This document shows positions 56,559 to 64,000 of a DNA stretch of 64,000 nt, piece by piece (positions within the stretch are counted from its first letter, which is position 1; each line of letters starts with the position of its first letter). The notes beneath the pieces are model-generated. The model was not told the origin of the DNA. It made no database searches and worked only from the letters and a program-made list of their open reading frames with translations. The translations under genes and the position numbers were made by a program. Origin of the DNA: Stutzerimonas stutzeri. GTDB lineage: Bacteria > Pseudomonadota > Gammaproteobacteria > Pseudomonadales > Pseudomonadaceae. Where the stretch lies: NCBI RefSeq assembly GCF_024448695.1, contig NZ_JAMOHY010000002.1, positions 1 to 64,000 on the forward strand, given 5' to 3'.

Positions 56559-57815
56559 ATGACCACCATCAACTCAAAATTTTTTTACCTGCCACTGGTT
56601 ACGCTGGCATTCTTCCTGCACTTTTCCGTGCTGGGCGACAGCACTCACAACCCCATCGGCTTCAAATTTCTAAACGAAGCCTATCTGGCAATTTGCCTTG
56701 GTTTATCCATGCTGCTGATTCTCGCTTCCACCGAGGAGTCGGCACGGGAATACCGGGTGCTCATGTATTACGCATTTTACAGCGCCTTAATCTTTATTCT
56801 ACTGCCTGCCATCTTTGCTTATTACACCTACGGGCAGCCCATCATCTACGGGCTGATAGAAGAACGGCGGGTACTCTTCGCCTTTGGCTTCGTACCCCTG
56901 CTCCTGCTCGCCAAGCAGGTAACGACCCTGCAATTCGAGCGCGCACTGATCTACGCAGCATTAATCGCAGTAATCCTCTCCTGGCTTTTCAAGTTCGGTC
57001 TGATCCCAGACTTGCGAACGGAACAAACCGCTTGGGACCGACCTGATCGCTCATCGATTGGCCCTTTCCTGCTCTGCTTCACCTACTTCTACTGCATCCA
57101 GACCTGGGCGGCAGGAAAATCCCCGATCAACGGGGACAATCGCCAGAAACTTTTCTATCTGATCATTGCTGCGCTGATATTGCTAACCCTGGTATTCGCC
57201 ACCCAGACGCGCCAGCTGATCGTCTTGTGCCTGGCCTTTACTTTGTTCTGCCTGAAAACCAAGGCCTTTGGATGGGCCATTTCACTGTGCGTGCTGCTGT
57301 CACCCTTCTACTTCTATCCATCGTTGCTGGAAATTCTGGGGGTCAATCTCGAATTCTATGAAAGCAATCTGGAGCAAGGAATTGAAGACAACGTACGCTC
57401 CAATACCATCGCATCCATCTTCGGCCATCTTGGACTGGTTAAATGGTTACCCAGCGGGTCCCTGTCATTGATGTGGCAGGACGGCTTCATTCCGTACTTT
57501 GGCGAACACTTCTTTCTTTCCGACGTTGGCATCATAGGAACATTTTTCCGTTTCGGCCTCCTGAGCTTCATTCTGATACCGCTGACACTCTATATCTATC
57601 AGCGTATCGCTCGGAATATACATGCCGACATGCGCTTCACCTATGCGGTCATTCTCGCCTACATGGTGATCTGGCCTCTCAATGCTCTGCTCGAATATAC
57701 GCAGCAGGTTTTCGCCGTGCTTTTCGTAATACACGCTCTAAGAGCGCGCCATCTCCGCAGCAAGGAACGAGCACATGAACGTCGCACTTATTCTCAACTA
57801 CAAAGCTGCTACTGA
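56559..57815 (+). CDS. Wzy/O-antigen-ligase-like membrane protein, probable polysaccharide polymerase
   Basis: The 418-residue protein has about ten to twelve hydrophobic segments and a larger periplasmic loop (about 270-325), the general layout of Wzy polymerases and WaaL-type proteins. Weak sequence conservation is typical. Its base composition is lower in GC than the housekeeping neighbours. ATG 56559 (MTTINSKFF) is preceded by AGGA 8 bases upstream; earlier ATGs to 56514 are possible. In this locus it would join repeat units in the periplasm. Confidence 0.75.
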   Translation: MTTINSKFFYLPLVTLAFFLHFSVLGDSTHNPIGFKFLNEAYLAICLGLSMLLILASTEESAREYRVLMYYAFYSALIFILLPAIFAYYTYGQPIIYGLIEERRVLFAFGFVPLLLLAKQVTTLQFERALIYAALIAVILSWLFKFGLIPDLRTEQTAWDRPDRSSIGPFLLCFTYFYCIQTWAAGKSPINGDNRQKLFYLIIAALILLTLVFATQTRQLIVLCLAFTLFCLKTKAFGWAISLCVLLSPFYFYPSLLEILGVNLEFYESNLEQGIEDNVRSNTIASIFGHLGLVKWLPSGSLSLMWQDGFIPYFGEHFFLSDVGIIGTFFRFGLLSFILIPLTLYIYQRIARNIHADMRFTYAVILAYMVIWPLNALLEYTQQVFAVLFVIHALRARHLRSKERAHERRTYSQLQSCY

Positions 57816-58659
57816 GACCATCAGCTGTGCTGAAAGCATACTTGCGCACTGCGGAACCCTCGATCATATCGTGATCATCGACAATGATTCGCAGGATGGT
57901 TCTGCAGTAGCCCTGCAACAATGGCTGGAGGAAAAGCAGTATTCCAATGTCACCCTGCTCAATAATCCTGAAAACAGCGGTTATGCAGGCGGCAACAACT
58001 ATGGTTTGCGCTGGGCCATGGCAAACCTGCAGCCTGCCTATTTCTGGGTCGTCAATAACGACACCTATGTAGACAGTGATGCATTTTCTCCCCTGCTGGA
58101 CGCACTTCGGCAGAATGAGCGGCAATTCGTCGGCTCACTGGTTCTGAGCGCCGATACCGGACGGCTGGAATGCTATGGCGGTGGAAAACTCTACCCGATC
58201 CTTGGAAAGGCCCGCCTGCTCGGAAAAAACCAGAGTATTGAAGCCATGCAGCAGCAGGGCTTCCAGCACAACCCTGATTATCTGATGGGTTGCAGCCTTG
58301 CCTTTTCTGCAGAACTGACAAAAGAAATCGGCTTGATGGATGAACGCTACTTCATGTACTTCGAAGAAGTCGACTGGCAGTATCGCGCCCGTAAACATGG
58401 AGTCTCTATCCAGGTCATACCGGAAAGCCGGTTGTATCACTATGGCTCGCTCAGCCTGGGTAGCCGCTCGGCGTTCTATCACTATTACCGCAATCGTGCC
58501 GCCACTCGTTTCAATAAGCGCTTTTACGGATCGGGCTTCGCACTTGTTTCCGCATTTCTTCTATCGGCCGTCACCACCATCAAGGAGTTTAAAAATCCGA
58601 CTCTTGCGTGGTCGGGTATCAAGGGCGCTTTCAAGGGAGTAGCAATGAGTGTCAAGTGA
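57775..58659 (+). CDS. GT2-family glycosyltransferase (rhamnosyltransferase-like)
   Basis: This 294-residue enzyme has the GT-A nucleotide-sugar site: VALILNYKA, VIIDNDSQDGS, NPENSGYAGGNNYG and VVNNDTYVD. It resembles dTDP-rhamnose/GDP-sugar transferases in the WbbL group, with MDERYFMYFEEVDWQYRAR near residue 190. The start overlaps the polymerase gene by 41 bases. The donor sugar cannot be deduced; the Rmd-like reductase downstream suggests GDP-D-rhamnose as one candidate. Confidence 0.85.
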   Translation: MNVALILNYKAATETISCAESILAHCGTLDHIVIIDNDSQDGSAVALQQWLEEKQYSNVTLLNNPENSGYAGGNNYGLRWAMANLQPAYFWVVNNDTYVDSDAFSPLLDALRQNERQFVGSLVLSADTGRLECYGGGKLYPILGKARLLGKNQSIEAMQQQGFQHNPDYLMGCSLAFSAELTKEIGLMDERYFMYFEEVDWQYRARKHGVSIQVIPESRLYHYGSLSLGSRSAFYHYYRNRAATRFNKRFYGSGFALVSAFLLSAVTTIKEFKNPTLAWSGIKGAFKGVAMSVK

Positions 58660-59410
58660 TACTACAGCCTTCGGCATAAACTTTTATTCCGGCAACAAGA
58701 AAACGTTGTTGACCTGTATCCGCGAGGGTGTCAAACAGCCCTACTCGTTCGTGGTCACGCCCAATGTCGATCATCTGGTCCAATTGGAACACGACGATGC
58801 CCTGCGTGATGCGTATGCAAAAGCGCGCTGGAGGCTATGCGATAGTCGCATCCTGCTCTCGCTGCTGGATCGACTGGGCATACATATCGAGGAAGCCATT
58901 CCGGGAAGTGATCTGACACTAGATCTTCTGCAATGGGCAAACGACGACAACCTGCGCGTGGTACTGATCGGTTGTTCGACTGCCGAAACACAGAAACTTC
59001 GTGCCCTGTATCCAGGCATTGTCCTTCATCACTACAACCCGCCCATGGGTTTTATCAAAAAGCCGGAAGAAGTTCAGCGCTGCCTGCAATTCGTCCGTGA
59101 CAACCCGTCGGAACTGGTGTTGTACGCCGTCGGCACCCCTCGCGGGGAGATATTGGCCGCAGCCACCCAGCCCCATGAACGCACCGGTATGGGCTTCAGC
59201 ATTGGTGCTTCCATTGCCTTTGCCACCGGCACCATCAAACGGGCCCCGCTGTGGATGCGCGAATACAAGCTCGAATGGCTGCACCGCATGTGCCTGGAGC
59301 CGCGGCGACTGGCAAGACGCTACTTCCATGACGCGCTGTTTATCGTGCCGGCGTATTGGCGCGAAAGAAATCTGAGACACAAGGCCAGCCCCGCCAAGCA
59401 GGAGTCCTGA
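58649..59410 (+). CDS. WecG/TagA/CpsF-family glycosyltransferase (GT26)
   Basis: The 253-residue protein has the family signatures FVVTPNVDHLVQLEHD, the LCDSRILL strand with catalytic Asp context, IPGSDLTLDLL and IGASIAFATGTIKRAPLWMREYKLEWLHRMCLEPRRLARRY. GT26 enzymes add ManNAc, ManNAcA or glucose/glucuronate to lipid-linked precursors. Start is GTG 58649, 11 bases inside the end of the preceding gene, with GGGAG 9 bases upstream. Confidence 0.9.
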   Translation: MSSDTTAFGINFYSGNKKTLLTCIREGVKQPYSFVVTPNVDHLVQLEHDDALRDAYAKARWRLCDSRILLSLLDRLGIHIEEAIPGSDLTLDLLQWANDDNLRVVLIGCSTAETQKLRALYPGIVLHHYNPPMGFIKKPEEVQRCLQFVRDNPSELVLYAVGTPRGEILAAATQPHERTGMGFSIGASIAFATGTIKRAPLWMREYKLEWLHRMCLEPRRLARRYFHDALFIVPAYWRERNLRHKASPAKQES

Positions 59411-59467
59411 AGTTCTTGGCCTCTGACTGAACACCACTGGCCCTTCAAATCTAATGCAGGGAAGTAA

Positions 59468-60379
59468 ATGAAAGCGCTGATTACGGGCATTACGGGCTTT
59501 ACCGGTCGCTACATGGCGGAAGAACTCGCGGCGCACGGCTACGAAGTTCACGGTCTGAGCTATCGCCCTCCGCAGGGCAAACTGCCAGCGAGCATTGCAG
59601 CCATTCATTGCTGCTCGCTGCATGATTCACAGACATTGCAAGACTTGCTGCTGGAATTACGTCCTACGCATGTGGTGCATCTGGCGGCGGTATCTTTTGT
59701 GGCGCATACCGATGCCGACGCCATCTACCAGGCCAATCTCATTGGTACCCGGCACCTTCTTGAAGCATTGCGCTCGATCAGTACGGATCTTGTCGCAGTC
59801 ATTCTTACCAGCAGTGCGAACGTATACGGAAATACCGAAGGCGTGCTGGAAGAATCCTCCACTCTGGCGCCGGCCAACGACTACGCAGTCAGCAAAACCG
59901 CAATGGAATACCTGGCGCGGCTGTATGACCGGCATTTGCCTCTGATCATTACCCGCCCGTTCAATTACACGGGAATAGGCCAGCCTGAACACTTCCTGAT
60001 TCCCAAGATAGTTGCGCACACACGTCGCCACGCCGAGGTCATCGAACTTGGAAATCTGGATATTGCCAGAGACTTCTGCGACGTCCGCCATGTTGTGCGC
60101 GCCTATCGCCGTCTTCTCGAAACACCCGAAGCGATTGGAGAAACCATCAATATCTGCTCGGGCACTGCCCACACCTTGCAGTACGTTCTCCAGCAGGCCG
60201 CATTGATATCCGGTCATCAAATGGAAGTCAGGATTAATCCCGCCTTTATACGCAGCGCCGACGTCAAAAATCTGTTCGGCTGCAAAGCCAAACTGACCCG
60301 ATTGATTGGCGAACTGAAGCCGATAGAACTGCGCGACACCCTGCGCTGGATGATTGAAGCGTCTGAAACAACGGTTTAA
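59468..60379 (+). CDS. rmd: NAD-dependent epimerase/dehydratase, GDP-6-deoxy-D-mannose reductase (Rmd)-like
   Basis: The 303-residue SDR-type protein shows the Rossmann motif GITGFTGRYMAE, SSANVYG, the YAVSK pair and RPFNYTGIGQ. Length and the pattern IARDFCDVRHVVRAYRRLL fit Rmd, which reduces GDP-4-keto-6-deoxymannose to GDP-D-rhamnose, rather than the longer Gmd. Gmd, needed to make its substrate, is not in this window. AGGGAAG precedes the start. Confidence 0.78.
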   Translation: MKALITGITGFTGRYMAEELAAHGYEVHGLSYRPPQGKLPASIAAIHCCSLHDSQTLQDLLLELRPTHVVHLAAVSFVAHTDADAIYQANLIGTRHLLEALRSISTDLVAVILTSSANVYGNTEGVLEESSTLAPANDYAVSKTAMEYLARLYDRHLPLIITRPFNYTGIGQPEHFLIPKIVAHTRRHAEVIELGNLDIARDFCDVRHVVRAYRRLLETPEAIGETINICSGTAHTLQYVLQQAALISGHQMEVRINPAFIRSADVKNLFGCKAKLTRLIGELKPIELRDTLRWMIEASETTV

Positions 60380-60720
60380 AGCAGGTTTGAGTCATGACCT
60401 GTGGATACAGGAACAAGAAAGATCAGGTCGCGCATTGCTGCAGTTTTCAGCGCACAGCACATCGCAATCAATTTGTTTCCATTGGTCCTGAACCCCGCCG
60501 AAACACAACGGTCTATGACTTCTGTGAGCGGCAAGGCCATCTGATTTCGAGGCTGTCGCCACATCGGCCCATAGCTGTCAAAGCCACTCCTTGAATCATC
60601 GAGTTGCTATGGCTGATGAATATGACTAGCCGGTTACATTCGATTTCTGATGTCACAAGCGATAAGTGAATCCAGCCGTTTCACTCCGAAAAACAACTAT
60701 TCCGTCAAGGATGAAGACCC
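60380..60720. other. Gap before wza, no gene seen
   Basis: A 341-base stretch with short frames on both strands (60394-60594 plus, 60376-60564 minus) that lack family resemblance. It probably holds a separate promoter for wza. No terminator with a T-run follows the rmd-like gene. Confidence 0.4.
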
Positions 60721-61809
60721 ATGAAACCACTATTTGCGCTCGCGTTCTCTTCCGTTCTGGTGCTCCAGGGGTGTGTCTTTTCACCTGGCCAATACCTTGA
60801 TCCGGATGAGTTCAAGGAAGGAGCAAAATCGGAGAACGGCAGCGTACAGTTGTTGCGCATCACGCCGGAAATGCTCACGGGCGAGCTGCCTTCCGATCGA
60901 GGCACCTCCAGCAAGCAGGAGCTGATCGATTTCAAACCTGAAGCCTACCGCATCGGCGCCAACGATCTGCTCTACATTACCGTCTGGGATCACCCCGAAC
61001 TGACTGCGCCGTCCGGCCCGCAACAGCAACTCGATGCCAATGGTCGCCTGGTTCGCCCTGATGGCACCCTCTTCTACCCCTATATCGGCAACATAAATGC
61101 CGCAGGCCGAACCATTGAAGAGTTGCGAGCCGAGATTGCACGCCGCCTCGCCAACTACATCGACAGCCCGCAGGTAGACGTCAATCTGCTGCGCTACGGC
61201 AGCCAGCGCATTGTACTTTCAGGCGCGTTCAACACGGCTGGCGAAGTGCCCGTGACCACCGCACCGATAAGCATCGTGCAAGCCATCGGCCAGGCCAGCA
61301 TCGACACCGAAAATGCTGACCTTTCCAGCCTGGTGCTCAAACGCGACGGTCGCGAATACCTGCTCGACCTCGACGACCTGAACCGCCCGGACTCCTGGCT
61401 GCATCAGGTCTACCTGAAGGACGGCGACCAGCTACACCTGCCCTATAACGACCAGAAGAAAATCTACGTTCTAGGCGAGGTCAACGAGCCGCTGGCCCTG
61501 AGCTTCAAGACGTCGAGCTACAACCTGATGGACGCCATTGGTACGGCTGGTGGCATCCGCCAGGAAACAGCTGACGGCGAAGCGGTCTATGTCATTCGCG
61601 GCGCGGCAAACATAGCCACCGAGCAGGCCAAGGTCTTCCAGCTGAACGCCAAATCCCCCACTGCTTTCGCCCTGGCCAAGAGCTTCCCGCTTCAGCCCCA
61701 GGATGTGGTTTTTGTCGGTCCGGCAGGCATCACGCGCTGGAACCGCTTCATCAGCCAACTGCTGCCGTCGGCTGCAGTCGTGGGCACCGGAGCGGCGTTC
61801 AATCGATAA
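60721..61809 (+). CDS. wza: Outer-membrane polysaccharide export lipoprotein (Wza)
   Basis: The 362-residue lipoprotein has a signal peptide with lipobox LQGC (Cys18), the Poly_export domain (about 75-165: YRIGANDLLYITVWDHPELT, GRLVRPDGTLFYPYIGNINAAGRTIEELRAEIARRL) and SLBB domains after it (around RIVLSGAFN and KIYVLGEVNEP). It forms the export channel that works with Wzc. Its location at the far end of the locus, separate from wzb-wzc, is unusual; it normally precedes them. Confidence 0.93.
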   Translation: MKPLFALAFSSVLVLQGCVFSPGQYLDPDEFKEGAKSENGSVQLLRITPEMLTGELPSDRGTSSKQELIDFKPEAYRIGANDLLYITVWDHPELTAPSGPQQQLDANGRLVRPDGTLFYPYIGNINAAGRTIEELRAEIARRLANYIDSPQVDVNLLRYGSQRIVLSGAFNTAGEVPVTTAPISIVQAIGQASIDTENADLSSLVLKRDGREYLLDLDDLNRPDSWLHQVYLKDGDQLHLPYNDQKKIYVLGEVNEPLALSFKTSSYNLMDAIGTAGGIRQETADGEAVYVIRGAANIATEQAKVFQLNAKSPTAFALAKSFPLQPQDVVFVGPAGITRWNRFISQLLPSAAVVGTGAAFNR

Positions 61810-61820
61810 GGCTTTCACCG

Positions 61821-61882
61821 TTCGCGGCTGATGCCGCTTCCACACATGCACATCGCCTTGTGGGAGCAGCTTCAGCCGCGAA
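61821..61882. repeat. REP doublet (REPIN-like)
   Basis: ttcgcggctgatgccgcttc (61821-61840) and the inverted copy gagcagcttcagccgcgaa (61864-61882) form a long imperfect hairpin with a 20-odd-base centre. Sequence and arrangement fit Pseudomonas REP doublets. It sits between wza and the convergent YkgJ gene and may also stop transcription. Confidence 0.75.
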
Positions 61883-61889
61883 GCTTTAT

Positions 61890-62141
61890 TCAGGCCGTAA
61901 CCTGCTCCAGCCAGCCAAGCAGCCGAATGGCATCCTCCTGACTCTCACCGCAAACACTCTGGTCAGCACTGAACGCTGAGCACACCGCAGGCCGGCTCGC
62001 TTGACCAAACAGCCCGCAGAGATTCGCATCCGAAAGATGCAGGCAGCGCACCCCGGCCGGCTTGCCATGGGGCATGCCGGGCATTGCAGAGCTGATCGAA
62101 GGGGCAATACAGCAGGCGCCGCAACCGGGGCGACATTCCAT
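61890..62141 (-). CDS. Short YkgJ-family cysteine cluster protein
   Basis: This 83-residue protein begins MECRPGCGACCIAPSISS, with the CxxxCGxCC cluster, and has further cysteines in RCLHLSDANLCGLFG and VCSAF. This YkgJ form is common in pseudomonads. Function is unknown; metal binding is expected. Paralogue of the gene at 20985. Confidence 0.85.
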   Translation of the reverse strand: MECRPGCGACCIAPSISSAMPGMPHGKPAGVRCLHLSDANLCGLFGQASRPAVCSAFSADQSVCGESQEDAIRLLGWLEQVTA

Positions 62142-62324
62142 CCCTTGTCATCCGAGAAAAAACGGGCGGCGATAATAATCACTGTCACGGCAAAACGCAG
62201 CAGACAAGACGCACCACGCATCGACTACTTGCAGACTATAGAAGCTTGCCAATAGCATCGCGCATCACCTTCAGGCCATCGAAAACCACCTGCGTTTTTT
62301 CAACGGCTTGCCACGGAGTTGCCC

Positions 62325-62666
62325 ATGCCCATCTGGCTCCAGACCGCTGCCCTGCTCTGCATTTCCAACCTGTTCATGACGTTTGCCTGGTACGGCCATC
62401 TCAAGACGCTCAATGCCAAGCCCTGGCTAGTAGCGGCGCTGATCAGTTGGTGCATCGCCCTGTTCGAATACCTGATCATGGTCCCGGCAAACCGCATCGG
62501 CTACACCGAGCTGTCGCTCGGCCAGTTGAAGATGATGCAGGAGATCATCACCCTCGCCATCTTCGTGCCCTTCAGCCTCTACTACATGCAGCAGCCGCTG
62601 AAGCTCGACTATCTCTGGGCCGGGCTGTGCCTGCTGGGGGCGGTGTATTTTATCTTTCGCAGTTGA
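62325..62666 (+). CDS. DUF486-family small membrane protein
   Basis: The 113-residue protein has four membrane helices and the family motifs LFMTFAWYGHL, ISWCIALFEYLIMVPANRIGY and LKMMQEIITLAIFVPFSLYYM. It resembles small DMT-type proteins; transport is not shown. ATG 62325 follows CGGAG at 6 bases, better than TTG 62319. Confidence 0.88.
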   Translation: MPIWLQTAALLCISNLFMTFAWYGHLKTLNAKPWLVAALISWCIALFEYLIMVPANRIGYTELSLGQLKMMQEIITLAIFVPFSLYYMQQPLKLDYLWAGLCLLGAVYFIFRS

Positions 62667-62804
62667 GAGAGCGCTTACACATTATTCCGCTCAGCCACGC
62701 CGTGTTGAAATCAGCCTCTGACAGCGCGCAAAAGCTGCGCTGATGACGCCACCGTAGCGCTTGGGCATACTTGCCAGCCTTTTTCCATTTTTCAGGTAAT
62801 CCGC

Positions 62805-63086
62805 ATGTTCAAGGTCAACGAATACTTCGACGGCACCGTCAAATCCATCGCCTTCGACATGGCTGAAGGCCCCGCCACCATCGGCGTCATGGCGCCGGGC
62901 GAATATGAATTCGGCACTGCTCAGCTGGAAGTCATGCATGTGGTCGCCGGCAGCCTGGACGTCAAACTGCCGGGTAGCGACACCTTTGAAACCTTCGCCA
63001 GCGGCAGCCGCTTCACCGTGCCGGCCAACAGCAAGTTCCAGTTGAAGGTCGCGACCGAAACGGCCTACCTGTGCGAATACCGTTAA
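62805..63086 (+). CDS. ppnP: Pyrimidine/purine nucleoside phosphorylase PpnP
   Basis: This 93-residue cupin (formerly YaiE/DUF1255) phosphorolyses many nucleosides to base and ribose-1-phosphate. Family length and motifs [29 protein letters not shown] and [11 protein letters not shown] are present. It precedes rimO by about 106 bases. Confidence 0.93.
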   Translation: MFKVNEYFDGTVKSIAFDMAEGPATIGVMAPGEYEFGTAQLEVMHVVAGSLDVKLPGSDTFETFASGSRFTVPANSKFQLKVATETAYLCEYR

Positions 63087-63141
63087 ACCCAATCCGCTGA
63101 ATGGAAGGCAGACAGGCCGGGTGAAAAGCTGAAAACCGCTA

Positions 63142-63147
63142 TATAAT
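63142..63147 (+). promoter_or_regulatory. Candidate -10 box for rimO
   Basis: A perfect TATAAT lies 46 bases before the rimO ATG. The -35 region is weak. Confidence 0.4.
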
Positions 63148-63192
63148 CCGGCGCCATTTTTTCCCAGCTGTATCACCGAGGCCCGGCCTGTC

Positions 63193-64000
63193 ATGTCGAA
63201 AAAAGTCCCAAGCGTAGGGTTCGTCAGCCTTGGCTGCCCCAAGGCAACCGTGGATTCAGAGCGAATCCTGACCCAGCTGCGCATGGAGGGCTATCAGATC
63301 GTGCCGTCCTACGAGGACGCCGATGTGGTGGTCGTCAACACCTGCGGCTTTATCGACAGCGCCAAGGCCGAATCGCTGGACGCCATCGGTGAAGCCATCG
63401 CCGAGAACGGCAAGGTCATCGTCACCGGCTGCATGGGTGTGGATGAAAACAACATCCGCGGCGTGCACCCCAGCGTGCTGGCGGTTACCGGGCCGCAGCA
63501 GTACGAGCAGGTGGTCAACGCCGTACATGAAGTGATCCCGCCGAACATCGAGCACGATCCCTTCGTCGATCTGGTGCCGCCCCAAGGCATCAAACTCACC
63601 CCGCGCCACTACGCCTACCTGAAGATTTCCGAAGGCTGCAACCACAGCTGCAGCTTCTGCATCATCCCCTCGATGCGCGGCAAACTGGTCAGCCGACCGG
63701 TGGGCAGTGTATTGAGCGAGGCCGAGCGCCTGGTCAAGGCGGGCGTCAAGGAAATCCTGGTGATCAGCCAGGACACCAGCGCCTACGGCGTGGACCTCAA
63801 GTACAAGCTGGACTTCTGGAACGGCCAGCCAGTCAAGACGCGCATGCTCGAACTGTGCGAGGAGCTGGGCAAGATGGGCGTCTGGGTGCGCCTGCACTAC
63901 GTCTACCCCTACCCCAACGTCGATGACGTGATTCCGCTGATGGCCGCTGGCAAGATCCTGCCCTACCTGGACATCCCCTTCCAGCACGCCAGCCCCAAGG
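63193..64000 (+). CDS. rimO: Ribosomal protein S12 methylthiotransferase RimO (5' part, runs off the window)
   Basis: RimO methylthiolates Asp88/89 of ribosomal protein S12. The visible 269 codons include the N-terminal UPF0004 cluster cysteines ([28 protein letters not shown]) and the radical-SAM motif [11 protein letters not shown] (CxxxCxxC). The C-terminal TRAM domain lies beyond the window edge. ATG 63193 begins [10 protein letters not shown]. Confidence 0.95.
   Translation, partial: MSKKVPSVGFVSLGCPKATVDSERILTQLRMEGYQIVPSYEDADVVVVNTCGFIDSAKAESLDAIGEAIAENGKVIVTGCMGVDENNIRGVHPSVLAVTGPQQYEQVVNAVHEVIPPNIEHDPFVDLVPPQGIKLTPRHYAYLKISEGCNHSCSFCIIPSMRGKLVSRPVGSVLSEAERLVKAGVKEILVISQDTSAYGVDLKYKLDFWNGQPVKTRMLELCEELGKMGVWVRLHYVYPYPNVDDVIPLMAAGKILPYLDIPFQHASPK

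Noticed and set aside
60376..60594. Short frames on both strands before wza
   Set aside because: No ribosome-binding site or family similarity; they overlap on opposite strands.
1..64000. tRNA genes, rRNA, CRISPR arrays, prophage or insertion sequences
   Set aside because: The gaps are short and I saw no cloverleaf-like sequence, repeat-spacer series, integrase, transposase or phage structural gene.

Overview
The window reads as a stretch of a Pseudomonas-type gammaproteobacterial chromosome (Pseudomonas in the broad sense, including the stutzeri and mendocina relatives). This rests on high GC coding sequence, dense operons, the mtaD-ubiG-mupP-yciK order, an edd/glk/zwf/pgl/eda Entner-Doudoroff set, a CyaB-type MASE2 adenylate cyclase, a PlpD-like patatin autotransporter, an aceK gene and Pseudomonas-style REP sequences. 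I see no rRNA, tRNA, insertion sequence, prophage or CRISPR array. Species cannot be fixed from the sequence alone.

Layout. 1-5000 (+): MTA/SAH deaminase, ubiG, mupP, yciK and a diguanylate cyclase, closed by a good bidirectional terminator. 5016-16263 (-): a long leftward run of RNase AM, a TsaC/YciO-family protein, trpS, scpA, scpB, edd, glk, zwf, pgl, eda and rluB. The complete Entner-Doudoroff set lies between scpB and rluB and has no hexR, gltR/gtrS or glucose-transport genes beside it. 16630-20260 (+): yciI, a small coiled-coil membrane protein, a CpxR-like regulator, a Spy/CpxP-like periplasmic protein with a CpxR-type box in front, and a CpxA-like kinase. 20301-33083: mixed housekeeping genes (nitroreductase, YkgJ proteins, trkH, a yeast-type cytosine deaminase, cyaB, EamA transporter, Rdx protein, patatin autotransporter, MarR regulator, recQ, YecA, DUF454, DTW). 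33084-33560 holds a 41-residue gene with a structured upstream region. 33561-50589: aceK, cysK, DUF748, a MoxR-GFA-VWA trio, a periplasmic binding-like protein, a glutamine amidotransferase group, a universal stress protein, Uup-type ABC-F, slt, cheV and a YegS-type lipid kinase.

50981-61809 (+) is the main accessory block, a compact exopolysaccharide locus: initiating glycosyltransferase (WcaJ type), low-molecular-weight tyrosine phosphatase, Wzc tyrosine autokinase, exported GH5 endoglucanase, Wzy-like polymerase, GT2 glycosyltransferase, WecG/TagA/CpsF glycosyltransferase, Rmd-like nucleotide-sugar reductase and, after a 341-base gap, the Wza export lipoprotein. No Wzx flippase and no Gmd are visible, so the locus must use partners elsewhere or work in an unusual way. 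A REP doublet follows wza. The right edge carries a YkgJ protein, a DUF486 membrane protein, ppnP and the first part of rimO.

The best candidates for something little described are the GH5-containing exopolysaccharide locus, with its 21-codon ORF between wcaJ and the phosphatase gene, and the 41-residue PA1414-like gene with its structured leader next to aceK.
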